The notes under the pieces: model-generated
What the model saw: the letters and a program-made list of their open reading frames with translations, nothing else
Told to the model about the DNA's origin: nothing
Database searches by the model: none
Position numbers and translations under genes: made by a program
Shown here: positions 45,034-58,237 of the stretch, in pieces
Numbering within the stretch: the first letter of the stretch is position 1
Layout: each line of letters opens with the position of its first letter
NCBI RefSeq assembly: GCF_009727055.1
Contig: NC_052357.1
Location: 82,295,945 to 82,359,944 of the forward strand
Source: Benincasa hispida
Lineage: Eukaryota; Streptophyta; Magnoliopsida; Cucurbitales; Cucurbitaceae
Direction of reading: 5' to 3'
Length of the DNA stretch: 64,000 bases

Positions 45034-47440
45034 TGCTCCACCAAGAAAAATCAGATGATTAGAACTGTGTTAATCATGTTTTTTCTAGGTGATGTAATTA
45101 TCACCTGTTAACTTATCGGTGACGAGCATGTTTAACGTTGCAGAAGTCATTTTGTAAAATTTGCTAAAACATACAATTTATTTATATTAGTATTCAAGCA
45201 TTTCCTATTTCGAAAAACCAATAAAATTTAGCAAAATAACTTAATGCACCCTATGTGACATTATTTTGCAATGATGCTTCAGTGAGGTAGGGTAAAAGCC
45301 ACCGTAGGGTGATCAGGTACCCCTTTACTGAAATGAGACAATCTCAACCAATATACATTACAACTCCTTATTACTATAATTATTAGTCACCATTGATTAG
45401 TCCAGAAACTGTTAACTAGCTTAAGATTTTCTTGTAAGTGAAACCCTTCATTTTAGGTTCTAGAGTTTTGCCCCAATGAGCCAAATATAAGGAAAAAGAG
45501 ATTGGGACAAAAACTAACATAGTTCTATCCATTTCTGGAGTTTGTCTAAAGAGAGTCATGCAAATGTCATCTGTAGGGGGACCCAAGCAAAGGTGATTCG
45601 AGGTCGAGCATGAAAACTTACTACAAACTAATGAGAGAGACTGTAGGATGTGTTGATACACGTTCCACTCCTACTTACTATAAATACTCTCTCCATTCAC
45701 CTTGATATTTACCTATGTAAACACCACCCGTAGGGGGACACAAGCATAGGTGCCTCGAGACCGAGTATAGATCTCACGGTGTAAACTTTGAGGGAGAAAC
45801 GTAAAAAAGAAAAATGAAGTATCATATACCCAATTTTCCTCCCACTAAGTATGTTACCTAGGGTTAATTTAACTTAGAAAAATAAGGCTAATTATTTTAC
45901 TAAGTGATTGTTTAAATTTGACTAAAAGTACACTTACTTTGGATAGTTAAACAACTTTGATTAATGTTCATTAAACATTTTAATAAACTTTAATCAATAA
46001 TTGCATGCTTGTAGCAAATCTATCTAATTCACCTTTCTAGGTTAGTTCCTAGGTACGGATGTTTCGTTTCTGTCTACTTAAATACCCCAGCCTAGACAGA
46101 ACTAGTCTTAGACAAAAGATCTCTTATAGATATGTTTGCTACAAATTTAATCTTTTAATTAAAACAAATTTAATCCTATTAAATTGATTAAAAGATTAAA
46201 CTAACTTCTAATCTTATTAGAAATTTTGTGATTTTAGGTCTATGTGAATTATATTTTAAAATTATTTTTAAAAATGATTTAACCTAAGTTTGCATGCAAC
46301 TCTGAATTATTGATTTTAATTTCTAATTTCATTTAATTATAACAATTATAAAGTAAATGAAACAAATTGAAACCATACATTGCATCGAATGACATACTTA
46401 ATAAAATTATAACAATTATAAGATTATCTAAAGTAGTATCATGCATCATGCAATTCTCATTTTATTACTAAACATGCATAACACTTATATACTAAAGTAA
46501 TGAAATAATTAATAACATGCATTCATCCATTCATCCAAACTACATATTATAACCCTTATAATATAAATGATGCATGTTTATATTATTAATGAATGCAAGC
46601 ATATATTATAACACTTATATTATATGATGCATGAGCATGCTATAAAATTAAATCATGCAACTATATATTATATATTATATAATGATGCATGATTTTACTA
46701 TATGACATATATTATGACATATATAAATACAACTAAATCATACATCAAATGCATAATTTAAACAACAATGACTGGACCAGGATTGGACTCCTAACAATTA
46801 ATTAAATTAATATAATATTTATATAAATTTAATTAATGAAAAACTAACTATTACTAAATAATAGTTAAATCGGTTCAAAACAGGTGAACCGAGTCTTGAA
46901 TCGCACGACCCAACACCTGAATCGCCCACGAATAGCTCAAACCAAGCAAACCAGATGCGAACCAGCTAAACCACGAACCAAGGTGTGCAAATTGAAACAA
47001 CTTTTTATCTCGGAGCATTGCAACTCTGTGATCTAGCATTGCAACACTATGGAAAATTTTTCCATTTCGCCCTTCACAGTGTTTTAACGTTAGGGCATAG
47101 TGTTGCAACGCTACTGTACAATAGCCACTGTACAGATGCAAAATCCTTAGTTTCTTCTCCGATTTTGGCCTCATTTTCACTAGAAAAACACCGGATAACT
47201 TACGAACGACTCAAGACAAACAAATTTACAGACTCGATTGCAATTAATGCTAAAAAACAGAGGGCCCTTACAAACAAATTCGTAAAATTAAAGCAGTAAA
47301 GACTAAAAAACTAGAAACATCCAAAAATTGCAAACCATTCATTCCATACATTCATCAACGTGAATACAATACAGAATGCAAAACCCACCATTAACTGTAA
47401 ATTCAATTCTGAAAAATTAAAATTGGGATTAAGAACCTCT
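45034..47440 (-). other. Copia 5' leader, about 2.4 kb
   Basis: It corresponds to 2688-4946 in order and wording: 'ctcacggtgt.aac', 'cttaaataccccagcctagac', a 'gaacc.g' rich part (46870-46985) and 'ttgcaa.gct' text just before the primer-binding site. The middle (46150-46860) is very AT-rich with repeated 'catgcat' and 'tatattata' words. No reading frame is supported. Confidence 0.55.
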
Positions 47441-47452
47441 GATCTTATACCA
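47441..47452 (-). other. Copia primer-binding site variant
   Basis: It reads TGGTATAAGATC on the minus strand, matching TGGTATCAGAGC at 9 of 12 positions. It sits at the end of the leader, as at 4947. Confidence 0.5.
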
Positions 47453-47484
47453 ATGAAAACTAGGGTGCATATTATGTCCTCGTT

Positions 47485-48975
47485 TACTATTTTGTGTACT
47501 TTTGTATTAGTATGACTTTTATAATGCACACCCCATTAGCTTTAAGACAAGTAGGAGATTGTTGGGGTTGATACCCTGAATCTCATGGGTCTTGTAGTTT
47601 GTAATTTTAATTTACAAACAATTTTATTTATTTAATAAAATCTGAGAAATTTTATTCGACATTTAGTAGCATTAATCCACAAACTAATAAACTAACATCT
47701 AAGGTTATATTTTGTGGCTTAAACATATGTATGTAGAGAGGTATAGTTAGATCATGTTTAAGTGATAACCTAAATGATTTGTAGTAGATGGATAACACCG
47801 GATGCCTTATCCTGGTGATACTACGAATACGACCTGCTTTGTGGATGTTACAATTGTTGTAACGTGCTACAAATGATCTGAGCTTGATCATTCATGTAGA
47901 GATATGTGAGCAGGGGTATTCTATACAAAGGAGTTTGTATAAGACCGACCACGAAATGAATAGTCTCATTATATAACACCGTTAATAATAGAGACTAACA
48001 TTTCACTAGGATGACCGTAGTTGACATGGCTTGAATCTTAAGTGAGTTGTGAACTCCTGTCTATGAAGGCGGTCCTTTGATTTGTATGGGTGAGAGTGGC
48101 CAGATCGCGACTCAATAAGCGTACCATTTTGAGGATTCGTCCGATTGGATTAAAATTGTTCAAATTAATTGAGGAAATTAATTATATATGATATAATTAA
48201 TTTAAATTAATTATATGTGGTATAATTAATATAATGTATTTGATACATATAATATAAAGTTTTTTTTAGAAGAATTAAATATTTAAATGAGATTCAAATA
48301 TTAATTATATGGATTGGATTCATATAATTAAATTTAAATGTGATACATATTAAATATTTAAATGATTGAGAGAATTTAAAACTATAGGTTATATTGTATT
48401 TGATACAATATAAAAACTTTAAGTTATATGTTATATTTAACATAACATATAGTTTAAATAATTTATTTAATTTTGAATTTAGTATCTAGAGGGAGTTCTA
48501 ACTCCCCTCTTTAATTTTCTCAGTTCATGGAAGTGGGAAGAGGATTTGGTTTTTACATTCTTCATCTTCTTCACATAAGATTGACTGACTCTTTTTGTGA
48601 TTGAGAACTCTCCCAACGTGTTCTTCCACATCCTTGCAAAATCCTTTAAAATTTCTTCCTCCCTTCCCAAAAATAGTAAAGCCCACACCTCTTGCCAATT
48701 CTCTACCCAGAAGAGAATATAGAAGGTTTAACTTGTGGTGGTGTCCAAATTTGAGTTGTTGCGTTTCTTGGGTATTCGTGATCGTGATTGTTCGTGACCG
48801 ATTGAGAAGGATCTTCGTGAAGATTTCAGTTCTTCAAGGGTATGTGATTACTTACCCTAATTTCTTCTCTGTTTAATTTCTTTTGCATGATGTAAATCCT
48901 GTGTTGATGCATAATTCTTATTCGGTAATTTTTAATTATGTGAAAATTGGGAATTGGGAACGATCTCCACTTTCG
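47485..48975 (+). repeat. Copia 3' end and 3' LTR in opposite orientation
   Basis: 47485-47559 matches, in + orientation, the pol 3' end seen on the minus strand at 7131-7205 ('cacaccccattagctttaag' with purine tract 'gtaggaga'). The LTR starts TGTTGGGGTTGATACCC at 47560 and runs through the family blocks to about 48975. The right border is approximate. Translations at 48479-48688 and 48601-48876 inside the LTR have no recognisable homology. Confidence 0.65.
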
Positions 48976-50759
48976 TACTGGACCTCATGGTTCCTTCACC
49001 CTCAAGTAGTCATCCATCCATTTAACTCTTATTTAGACAAACACCTTTTCACCAGAGCATATATTTTATCCAATAGAGTTCAATCATGGATCACACCATG
49101 ACTACTTTTGAAGCGTAACTACATCTTGATTCGCCACTTGAGGATTTATATCAACATGGCTAAGCTAGGGGACGACTCTGATACTACTTATTAGAGATAA
49201 CAGCTCTACAAATATCTTCACAATAGTGTGATATTGTATTCACTTTAGACATAAGACCTCATGGCCTTACTTTTAGGTTTGACCCCAAAAAACCTCATAC
49301 CAACGGAGATAGTTGTTCTAACTTATATATCCATGAAAATTCCTTATAAAATGTCCACATATTTTATAGCTTAGACAATATCTCAAATTTCCATCAATTT
49401 TACAAGCTTCCACGAAAAATGATGGAATTTACATATTTTCATATTAGAAACAAGCTAGGTGATAGTCAAGATAATGTTATAGACTACACTCAATTTAAAA
49501 ACATAATACTACTTTTCAACTTCATAAAAGTTAATGGTCAAACATAATAATTTAACCATGTATAAACTTTGTCAAATGTAACACACATGGATTATTATTT
49601 CCATTCATGCTAACATGCTAACAGGCATACTCAAGTAGATCACAATAACATCTCATTTAAGATAATATAGTTTACTAGTCTTGAAATATTTGAATATGAA
49701 CTAATCAAGTTATATTGAATACCATGCTATAAAATAGCAATAAATTAAAATTGCTAAATTTTCATACCATATGTAAAAATTAAATTTGTAGAACAATCTG
49801 ACAAATCATATGAGCCAACTATGTGAGCACATGTCACATCAACCTCATCAATCAAGAGTAAACTCAACCAAACAGTTCAACAAAGAGATTGTAGTCTAAC
49901 AGATCAACAATCAACACTTCAAACAATGGAATGATGCATAATTTCTTGCCAAATTTCCAATGGTTATAATATCTATTATTACAAATGTTATTTTCCTTGT
50001 TTGGATATTACACACAACAAAACCTCACAATTTTCCTTACACAATAGCTCTCACCATGAGCATATTTCTCTACTTTATATTTCCTTCTTTTTGAGAAAAT
50101 AGTCGCCAATACATTTTCTAACTAGCATACTGTTGGCCTTTGGTTATTGTAATTATATGTCAAGATTGTCTAAGTAGAGTTTAAGAATTCTCCATCACGT
50201 TTAACCCAATTTTGAACCCATCAAAATATATTCAACATATGTGAAACTTAATCAAATCAAGAAAAAGATCACTAACATCATCATCCAAATTGATAGTGAT
50301 GGTTAATCACTAAGTTCAATATCATGCTACAAGACCCACATATTCCAAAAATTCTATCACAAGAACATAATCAACATAAACTAATCACTAATTTGTTTAT
50401 TACAAAGTGAAAACTATATATAAATTGAGTTGCTCTTCAAGTTCTTCAAATCATGTCTCTAGTCGAATGATTTTATCAACAAATTATTATAAAATAAGTG
50501 CACATGTTTCCTTAATTTAGTTTACCAAAATTAATACTTTCTATTTTTCCTTAATTTTCGTTCTTCATTTGGAATGAAAGTCTCTCTTATTTTTAGATCA
50601 TTTCTTATTAATCTTAAAACAAGAATCAAAGTATAATATCGCTCAAAATTTCTTCCCAACATAATTCATTTATAAAGAACAAAGCAAACTAACAATCCAA
50701 TTATGCTTATATGTTAAAAAGAGAAATTACTCTATTAATTTTGTACTTGATTCATTGAA
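48976..50759. other. AT-rich region with a possible copia PBS and LTR piece
   Basis: At 49176-49186, CTCTGATACTA is the reverse of a copia primer-binding site (TAGTATCAGAG). The following 'tagagataacagctc ... cctcatacca.cgga' (49190-49330) looks like the end of a small copia or TRIM LTR in minus orientation. The rest is AT-rich with no recognised gene. Confidence 0.35.
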
Positions 50760-51122
50760 TCAAAGCTGATCCATAATTTCAGATTTAAAGTTCCTCACCG
50801 ACATCCAAAGAGTTGACTTTCTCCTCAAACAAGAATGCCATGCATCATTCCCTCCATCGGCATCCACGGCGGACTCCAGTTGGGATTCTTCAAGTTCTAT
50901 ATTGATCGACTCGGCTGAGATGATCGCAAATGTGGATTCTAATTCGAACTCGCTTTTAAGATCCAACCATGAGATGAACCTTTTCAAATCTCTGGTTAAG
51001 TGCTTTTTCAACAACCAAATATGAATTGGAGTAGTTGCAAAGTTGAGAATGGTGTGAGATCCGTTGATGGTTCTGGTGTTCTTAATTCGATATGGAGAGG
51101 AAGATCGAAGATGGAGGTGCAA
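50760..51122 (-). CDS. Unrecognised 120-codon reading frame
   Basis: The open frame runs from 51122 to 50760. The translation is mixed-composition with a Glu/Ser-rich middle (ESTFAIISAESINIELEESQ) and ADGGNDAWHSC near the C-terminus. I recognise no domain. GC content is higher than in the surrounding 5 kb, which hints at an old coding origin (perhaps an exon or captured fragment), but there is no visible promoter, intron structure or homologue in the window. It could be chance or a pseudogene. Confidence 0.2.
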   Translation of the reverse strand: MHLHLRSSSPYRIKNTRTINGSHTILNFATTPIHIWLLKKHLTRDLKRFISWLDLKSEFELESTFAIISAESINIELEESQLESAVDADGGNDAWHSCLRRKSTLWMSVRNFKSEIMDQL

Positions 51123-51329
51123 TCGATCGCTATTCTTTAAATTTTTCTTTCAAATTGTTATTCATCGTCAATTCCGGATCTCAATCATTATTGTGCCATG
51201 GAAGATCCACTGCTTTGAAAGCAAAATCGGCACGTCCTCGGTGCTAAAACGCTAGAATCCGGTTGCTCCCCAAGGTTAACACAATACCATTCTCAGACAT
51301 GCACTCGTCGAAGAAGGATTGGAATTGAG

Positions 51330-54300
51330 TGGAAACTTTGCTCAAAATTAAATCATTTTTAATAGAGAGAAATATCATGTCAAACTCAAATTTCACTCTT
51401 ATAGACTAAAACAACAATTTTTCTTTTTATAAGAATCTAATGAAAATGCTTTTCTGAATTGTAGAAAACGTTGTAGATCTTAAATTAAATAGAGAAACAT
51501 TTCATATCTAAATTAAATAGGAAAACGTTTCATAACTAAATTAAATATAAAAAATCGTTTTTAAATTTAAATTAAATATGAAAATATATTTAGAAATCTT
51601 TTGACTAATTTTATTACAAGTCATTACTAACAATAAGCCACAAATGTCTAGCTTCACATATGTTTGTTTTTTGTATTTCTTTTTCATTTACATTTTTCTT
51701 TAACATTTCGTTTTCTATTTTATACGTTTTTCTTTATTACACTGAAAATAAGTTTTAAATATATAATTATATCTTAGATTTCTCTCATATAAATGCAAAC
51801 ACAAATATATAAATATTTTTTTAATAATTAATAAATTATTTTAGAAAAACTAATGATTTTAATTTAGTTTTCTTTTAAGAAACTTTGATAAATATTTCAA
51901 ATTTCATTATTTCCTTATATATTAGGTTGGATAGTTTTATAAAAGCTTATTTTGATTTTATAATTAATATTACTTAATTTAGATGTTATATCAATGTATT
52001 TTATATTTATATAAATATTAAATTATAAGTTTAGCCTCTAAAATTTCAAATTTGTATTTAACTAATTTATAAAATTATTTTTATGTCTAATAAGTCACAC
52101 ATGTCTACCATATCATGAACTTTTCATATTGTATACAATAAGTTTCATACCTATTAAAACATTATAACATTAATTAAAAATTATAACATTAATTATTGTA
52201 TTGGACAAAATATAATTTTGTTTTTAACTGGGACTTAAAATTTCAATTTAGTAAATAATATATAGTATATTGATTTAAACAAAAACCCCTACAATAAGAC
52301 CTATTGGACAAAAATTTAAATTCTATATAGGAAAATTCTTATAAATAAAAAAGTCTAAAAAATATTTACACCTTATAGCAAAAAAATTCAAAAGTACAAA
52401 TTTTAAATATTTTTTTACATTTAAAAAGGCCCTTCTATATATGATATAACAATTAACTTTTAATATTTTCAGATATATATATAAGAGACCTATTGGATAT
52501 AAACTTGAAACCATAAGAATCTATCAAACACTTAATAAAAAAATTTAGGGGCCTATTATACACATCTTAAAATTTAGGGACCATATATAAAAACAAATTT
52601 AGAATTTTAATCTTATGAAATCGTGCCCCCAAGATAAAATTATAGATCTGCCACTGATTCCACTATCCTATGGCGGATCCATGACTTTATGTGAGGGCAA
52701 CATTTGAATATAAGGTTAAAGTTTAGCCCTTGAACTTTTAGATTTGTATTTATATAGTTTGCAAGCTTTAAAAAATGTCTAATAGGTCCTATCAATTTTT
52801 TTTAATAGATTTTTAAAATATTAATTTTATATCTAATACGTCTCTACATATATGAAAATGTTAAAAGTTAAAGGTTTCATTAGACATTAGCTTTTACTTT
52901 GTGCTTAATAGTTACGATTAGACATTTTTTAAAAATTAATGTATCTATTAACTACAAAATTTAAAATTTAAGATTCAATTAGACACAATTTTTTTTTAAT
53001 AAAACAGTTAATTTTTAATCATTTTAAATCTTTATGAGATTTATTAGGTATAAAATTGAAGTCATTTATAGAATTATTACACATTTTTAAGGGACTAGGA
53101 TTCAAAATTGAAAGTTTAGAAATTTATTTATCATAATTCTCAAAATTTATGGACTAGACTTGTAATTTAATCTTCATATAATTGTAAACTTAAGTGCATT
53201 GATATATGATATTTATATTAAGTAATACTAATTAAAAATTATCATAAACCTTTACAAAATTATTCACATAGATAGAGGAGAAAAACATTCAATCAATTTT
53301 CGTAAAATAATCTTATAAAAGTCAAAAAATATTTGTATATTTCTATATATGTATGAGAAAAATTAAAATGGAATTCGGTTTTCATGCATGTTTCAAGTGT
53401 GCTAAAAAATTAAATATTATATATATTTTTTAAAATAAGAATAATAATCTATCTATACTATATATAAAAGGGACAAAGTTGGAAAAAATTGGTAGATTCC
53501 CACTTTGCCCTCATTTTTTAACATATAACCATTATATCCTTTGTTTTTAATGGTTCATTGTTAACAAATCTATTTCAATGTATGATTAAAACCTTTCAAA
53601 ACTTTCGTACCTTCACACTTTTTCAATAAAACATCTTTTTAGTGAAACACCACTTTTCACCCGAAGGCTTCTTCTATATATATTTAATTAATGTGTAGGG
53701 AGATATTAGAGATTTTTGGACAATTTTTCTCTTCTCAAGTAAGCATTGTTGATGTATTCATCGATAACATCTCTAGAGAAGTTTTCTAATAAAATATTAT
53801 GGCATACTTTTTTAGAGGCTTTGATTAAAAATAAAAAAAATAACCATTGAGATGTGCATGTTTTTTTCCTCCAATTATTTTCCTTTCGAAACAAAGGAAA
53901 TCCTCATTGATGCTTATTGCATGTTTTTTCTTGCTTTTTTTTTTTTTTTTTTTTTTTCAAATTTCTCCCATTCTAATTGCACTTTCAATGATAACATCTC
54001 CACCATTATTTTTTAGGGAAATTTATTTTGATCTCTATGTTTTTGTTTATGGAAATCTCTCTCCTCCAAAGGTAACTGTGTAATTTTTTTTTTCTTTTTT
54101 TTTTTCTCACACTATAAGTACTTTTTTTTATCGATTTTATTTTGATTGATGATTATTAGTATGGAATATTGAATAGAGAATGAATGAGATAATAGGGAAG
54201 GATGAAGAGGAAAAAGGAGATATAGAGGGAACATTTGAGAAAATGAGGAAGGAAAAATGTGATATAGAGGGATGAGTTAACAAATGAGAAAATCTTCTAT

Positions 54301-55723
54301 TTTAATCATATTTAATTTAAATAGCAGGCCATTTATCGTTTTCTTGAATCTTATCGTTAATTCAATTATTATATTTAATTCTCCTTGCATTTTTAAGGTG
54401 TTATTTTTTATTATTTTTACTATTCTTCTCTTTCTCCTTCTTCTCCCATCAAAACATCTTAACTCATCCCTTTATTTTCAAAGAAAATTTGGTTAGAGTT
54501 TTTTTTTCCCTTAACCATGAAAGTAGAGATATACAAAGAAGAAAAAGTTGGTTGGGGCAAGTGAAAAAACCTTAAAATCAAGAAGAGGGAGAGATGAAGA
54601 TTTTAGAATAATATATTTTAGAACATAATGAATAGATTCTAGAGAAAAATTGAGAACATAATCTTTCTGATTTTTAAAATTAGATTGTGATGCAATTATT
54701 TTATACTCATCATCTTTTGTTTTCAAAGAAAATTTATTCGAAAAGTTTCAAGATATAACTATTACTGGGTTTATGAAAATAAAAATGATAGTCATTAAAA
54801 AAAAAGACTAAAGATAATTTCAGAAAATAAAATTATAAATTATAAAAATAGGATATCATATAATGTGGGAAGAAAAACTACTTTATTAGACTTCTATGTT
54901 AAATAATTATAAATTAAAAATTTATTTTACAGTTTCAAATATAATGCATAATATCTTTTACGAAAACAATTTTAAATAATATCTATTTATGATCACAAAA
55001 GTAAATTTTATAAAAAACTTAAAAACTTTTAGTTACTTGAATTTAACCTACAAGATTTTAGGAATAGGTTTTTTTTCTTTGTACATAAATTTCAAAGACT
55101 AAAACATGGCTATGGAGGAAACTTCCTAATTTTCCTTTAACTTTTTATGAAATTCTATATTTTTTTTCAGCAATTGCAACAGTTCCTCGAGAGATATCGA
55201 TTCAGAGAATTTAAAATAAAATTCATCATTCCATGTATGAGAGTACTACTTTGACGATAAATATATGAGAAACATTAAAATAAAAAATGTTACATTATCC
55301 ATATTACAATACCAAAATTCATAATATATATATTTATTTATTTGATAATTTCATAACTAACACAACCTTTTTTTTTCTTTTACTTTGTACTATATACATA
55401 CATATACATATATAAAGAAAAAACTATATAATTCTTATTGCATGTTAAAGGTTTTTTTTAAAACTTTTAATTCAAACTATGAGATTTCATGTGCATTGCA
55501 TGTGTTCTTAAACTAGTACTATTTGAAATGAATATGGGGAGAAACATTTGATTTCCCCTTACATTTAAACTAAAGTCTCATTTTATCTCTAATATCTACT
55601 ACACATTTAATAGAGGGAAAAGAAATTTTAAAAAATCATATTTTATTTTCTAATCTCTTATTCATGATTTTTTAATCACATTTTATCTATAATAATCTAA
55701 AGTTAAATAAAGTTAAAAAGAAC
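51330..55723. other. Very AT-rich intergenic DNA
   Basis: No gene is recognised. Decayed repeat text of the form 'gtctaataggtc', 'aaatttaggga.ca' and 'ttgtaatttaatc' recurs in both orientations between 52040 and 53180. T runs occur at 53935-53957 and elsewhere. 54180-54260 repeats 'gatatagaggga'. Confidence 0.5.
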
Positions 55724-56130
55724 TTAAAAACAAATCACATTTTACCCTTTAATTTCTTATTCACAGTTTTTTTTTTAAATCACATTTTATAATTAGTAAT
55801 CTCTACTTCACATTAAATAAAGATTTCTTTTTACAAAAAAATAAAATAAAATTATGATTGGAGATCTAAATTTTTCTATAAATAGCTAATTTCAACTTCT
55901 CATTTTCCATCGGGTATCTCTTATGTTAAAAAAAATTTAAAAACAAATCATATTTTATCTTGTAATCTCTTATTCACGATTTTTTTAAATAAATCAAATT
56001 TTACCATTAATAATCTTTACTTCACATTAAATAAAGACTTTTTTTAATAGAAAAATGAAATAAAATTATGATTTGAGATTTAAACTTTTCTATAAAAAGT
56101 TAAATTTCAACCTCTCATTTTCCATTCGGT
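55724..56130. repeat. Tandem duplication, period about 211 bp
   Basis: Two head-to-tail copies (about 55724-55920 and 55937-56130) share 'aaaaacaaatca.attttat', 'taaataaaga', 'aaaattatgatt.gagat' and end 'ctcattttccat.cggtatctc'. A partial third unit precedes them from 55560. Confidence 0.75.
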
Positions 56131-56869
56131 ATCTCATCTCCTTTTTTTTTTTTCTTTTTAATTTTATTAGCTGGCTCTCTTTAATCTCCTTACTTTTTTT
56201 TTTTTTTTTATAAAAAAATTATTCTAGGTATTTTTTTTAAAAAAATTTCGTTAATCAACATCTTTCTCAATGTTTCTTTTCCTTCTTTAAGAAGTTTAAT
56301 TTATCTGTTAATATCCTCTCTCTTTTTTATTAACGTATATTCTCTTTCTTTAAAATATTTTTTCACTTTTCAATTCTGTAAAAATATATAGAGTGATTTA
56401 ATGTAACTTTTGTATACGTTTCTATAGTTTTTTTTCCCTATACACGCAGCAGATTCATTATTGACTCTCACATAGAGAGTGGTAAAAAAACCTTGCTTTT
56501 GAGATTCAAGAAGTTACTCAAAAGTTCAGCAATTTAGATGTCGACAAAGTGATAGGAAAAAAATGATTGTTTTAATGCTTTTGTAGTTTGTTTTAATTTT
56601 TGCAAATGCACACTAATCAGTTCAGTTTTGGGGTTTATAATAAGTTTTACTATTTTTTACATGCTTTCTCTTTCTCTCTCTCTCTTTTTTTTTTTCCGCT
56701 CCTTTCAATTTTATTGTAAGTACACATCAATGCATTAAAAAATTGAAATAAAGTTTAGAATCAAGAAGAATGATGGTTGCAAATCAAAAGAAATTAAGTT
56801 TTTAGGGTTTCTGTTTGCATAGAAATTTTGTATTTTCTTAAAATTAAAATATGAAAAAAATTGAAATTG

Positions 56870-57430
56870 AGAGGATAATAAAATATCTTTTTTTGAACTA
56901 AGAAAAAATCATTATGAAATTTTATACAAAAAATAAAACAATAATATTTTATTTTAATTAAAGCTTGAAATTAAAAGGATAATCATATCATCCAAATCAA
57001 TTAAAAAAATTAATATAGATAAGATCATAATGAAAATAATAATAATACTTTGCTTTAAATTAAAGTTTAAAAATAAGAGAATAATCAAATCATATAATCC
57101 AATCTAAATAAAAAAAAATTGGTTTAAATTAAAGTTTAGAATTAAGAGGCTTATCAAATCACCCAATAAAAAGTTTTTTTATTAAATATAAAATAATCAC
57201 GATATATGTATTTTTTTAAATTTTGGTTCAAATCAAAATTTGAAATTAACAAGATAATCAAATCATTAAAAAAAAAATCTAACTAAAAGATTATTATCAC
57301 AAATTTTTTTAAAAAATTATAATTATTATTTTGGTTTAATTTATAGTAAATCATCAAATAAAAAAGTTTTGAATAACTAACAATTTTTTTTTTTTAAAGT
57401 CTTGGATTGAATCAAAGCTCGAAATTAATA
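56870..57430. repeat. AT-rich tandem repeat family 1, about six units
   Basis: Units of about 90-100 bp share 'aaattaaagtttgaaatta' and 'gataatcaaatcat.caa'. They are diverged, with variable A and T runs. Confidence 0.65.
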
Positions 57431-57479
57431 AGACAATCAAATTATCAAAATGAGAAGGAAAAAAATCATAGTTGATCTC

Positions 57480-57860
57480 TAACTAATATCTACATAGTTT
57501 TTTTTTTTTTTCTCTAACCAATATAAAAAAATTACATATTATCTCTAACTAATATCTTAAATAAAGGAAAAAATTATTTTTTAAACCACATTTTATCTAT
57601 AATTAATATCTATTTCACCTTAAATAAATGATTTTTTTGAAACAAACAAAACCACATTTTATCTCTAACGAAGATCTACTTTTTTTTTTTTTAAGGAAAA
57701 ACTATTTTTTTAAAAAAAAATCACAATTTAACTTTACCTAATATCTACTTTACGTTAAATAAAGAAAATTTTTATATATAAAAAAAATCACATTTTATCT
57801 CTAAATAATATGTATTTCATGTTAAATAAAGAAAGCATTTAAAAAAATCACTTTTTTTTT
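57480..57860. repeat. AT-rich tandem repeat family 2, about six units
   Basis: Units of about 60-65 bp share 'cacattttatctctaa' and 'taatatctacttcac.ttaa'. The words also occur in 55560-56040, so the two arrays have a common origin. Confidence 0.7.
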
Positions 57861-57959
57861 TGTTTAAGGTATGTTAATTTTTTTTCTTATCATTTAAAGT
57901 AAGTCGTGTATTTTAACATTTGTGTGAGATTGAAATTTAGATTGAATAATCTTTTCAAT

Positions 57960-57979
57960 ATATATATATATATATATAT
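57960..57979. repeat. (TA)10 microsatellite
   Basis: An uninterrupted TA run of about 20 bp. Confidence 0.9.
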
Positions 57980-58237
57980 TTCACAATTTCAACTTCATGA
58001 AACATGTGTAACACACGTAGTTTCGACGAATACTTTATAAGTATATAGATACATACGTATAGCTAGAATATATGAAATATATATATTGAATTGAAAAGGT
58101 TTGAAAAGTAGAAATTGTTGGAAATTACTTTTGGGCTTAGACCTATAGGAAAAGTTAAAGGATGGTGAGAAGTTTTGTCTACGTGAATAAATTTAGAATT
58201 GCCCAGAGGGTATAAATACCAAGACATGATAAGAATT

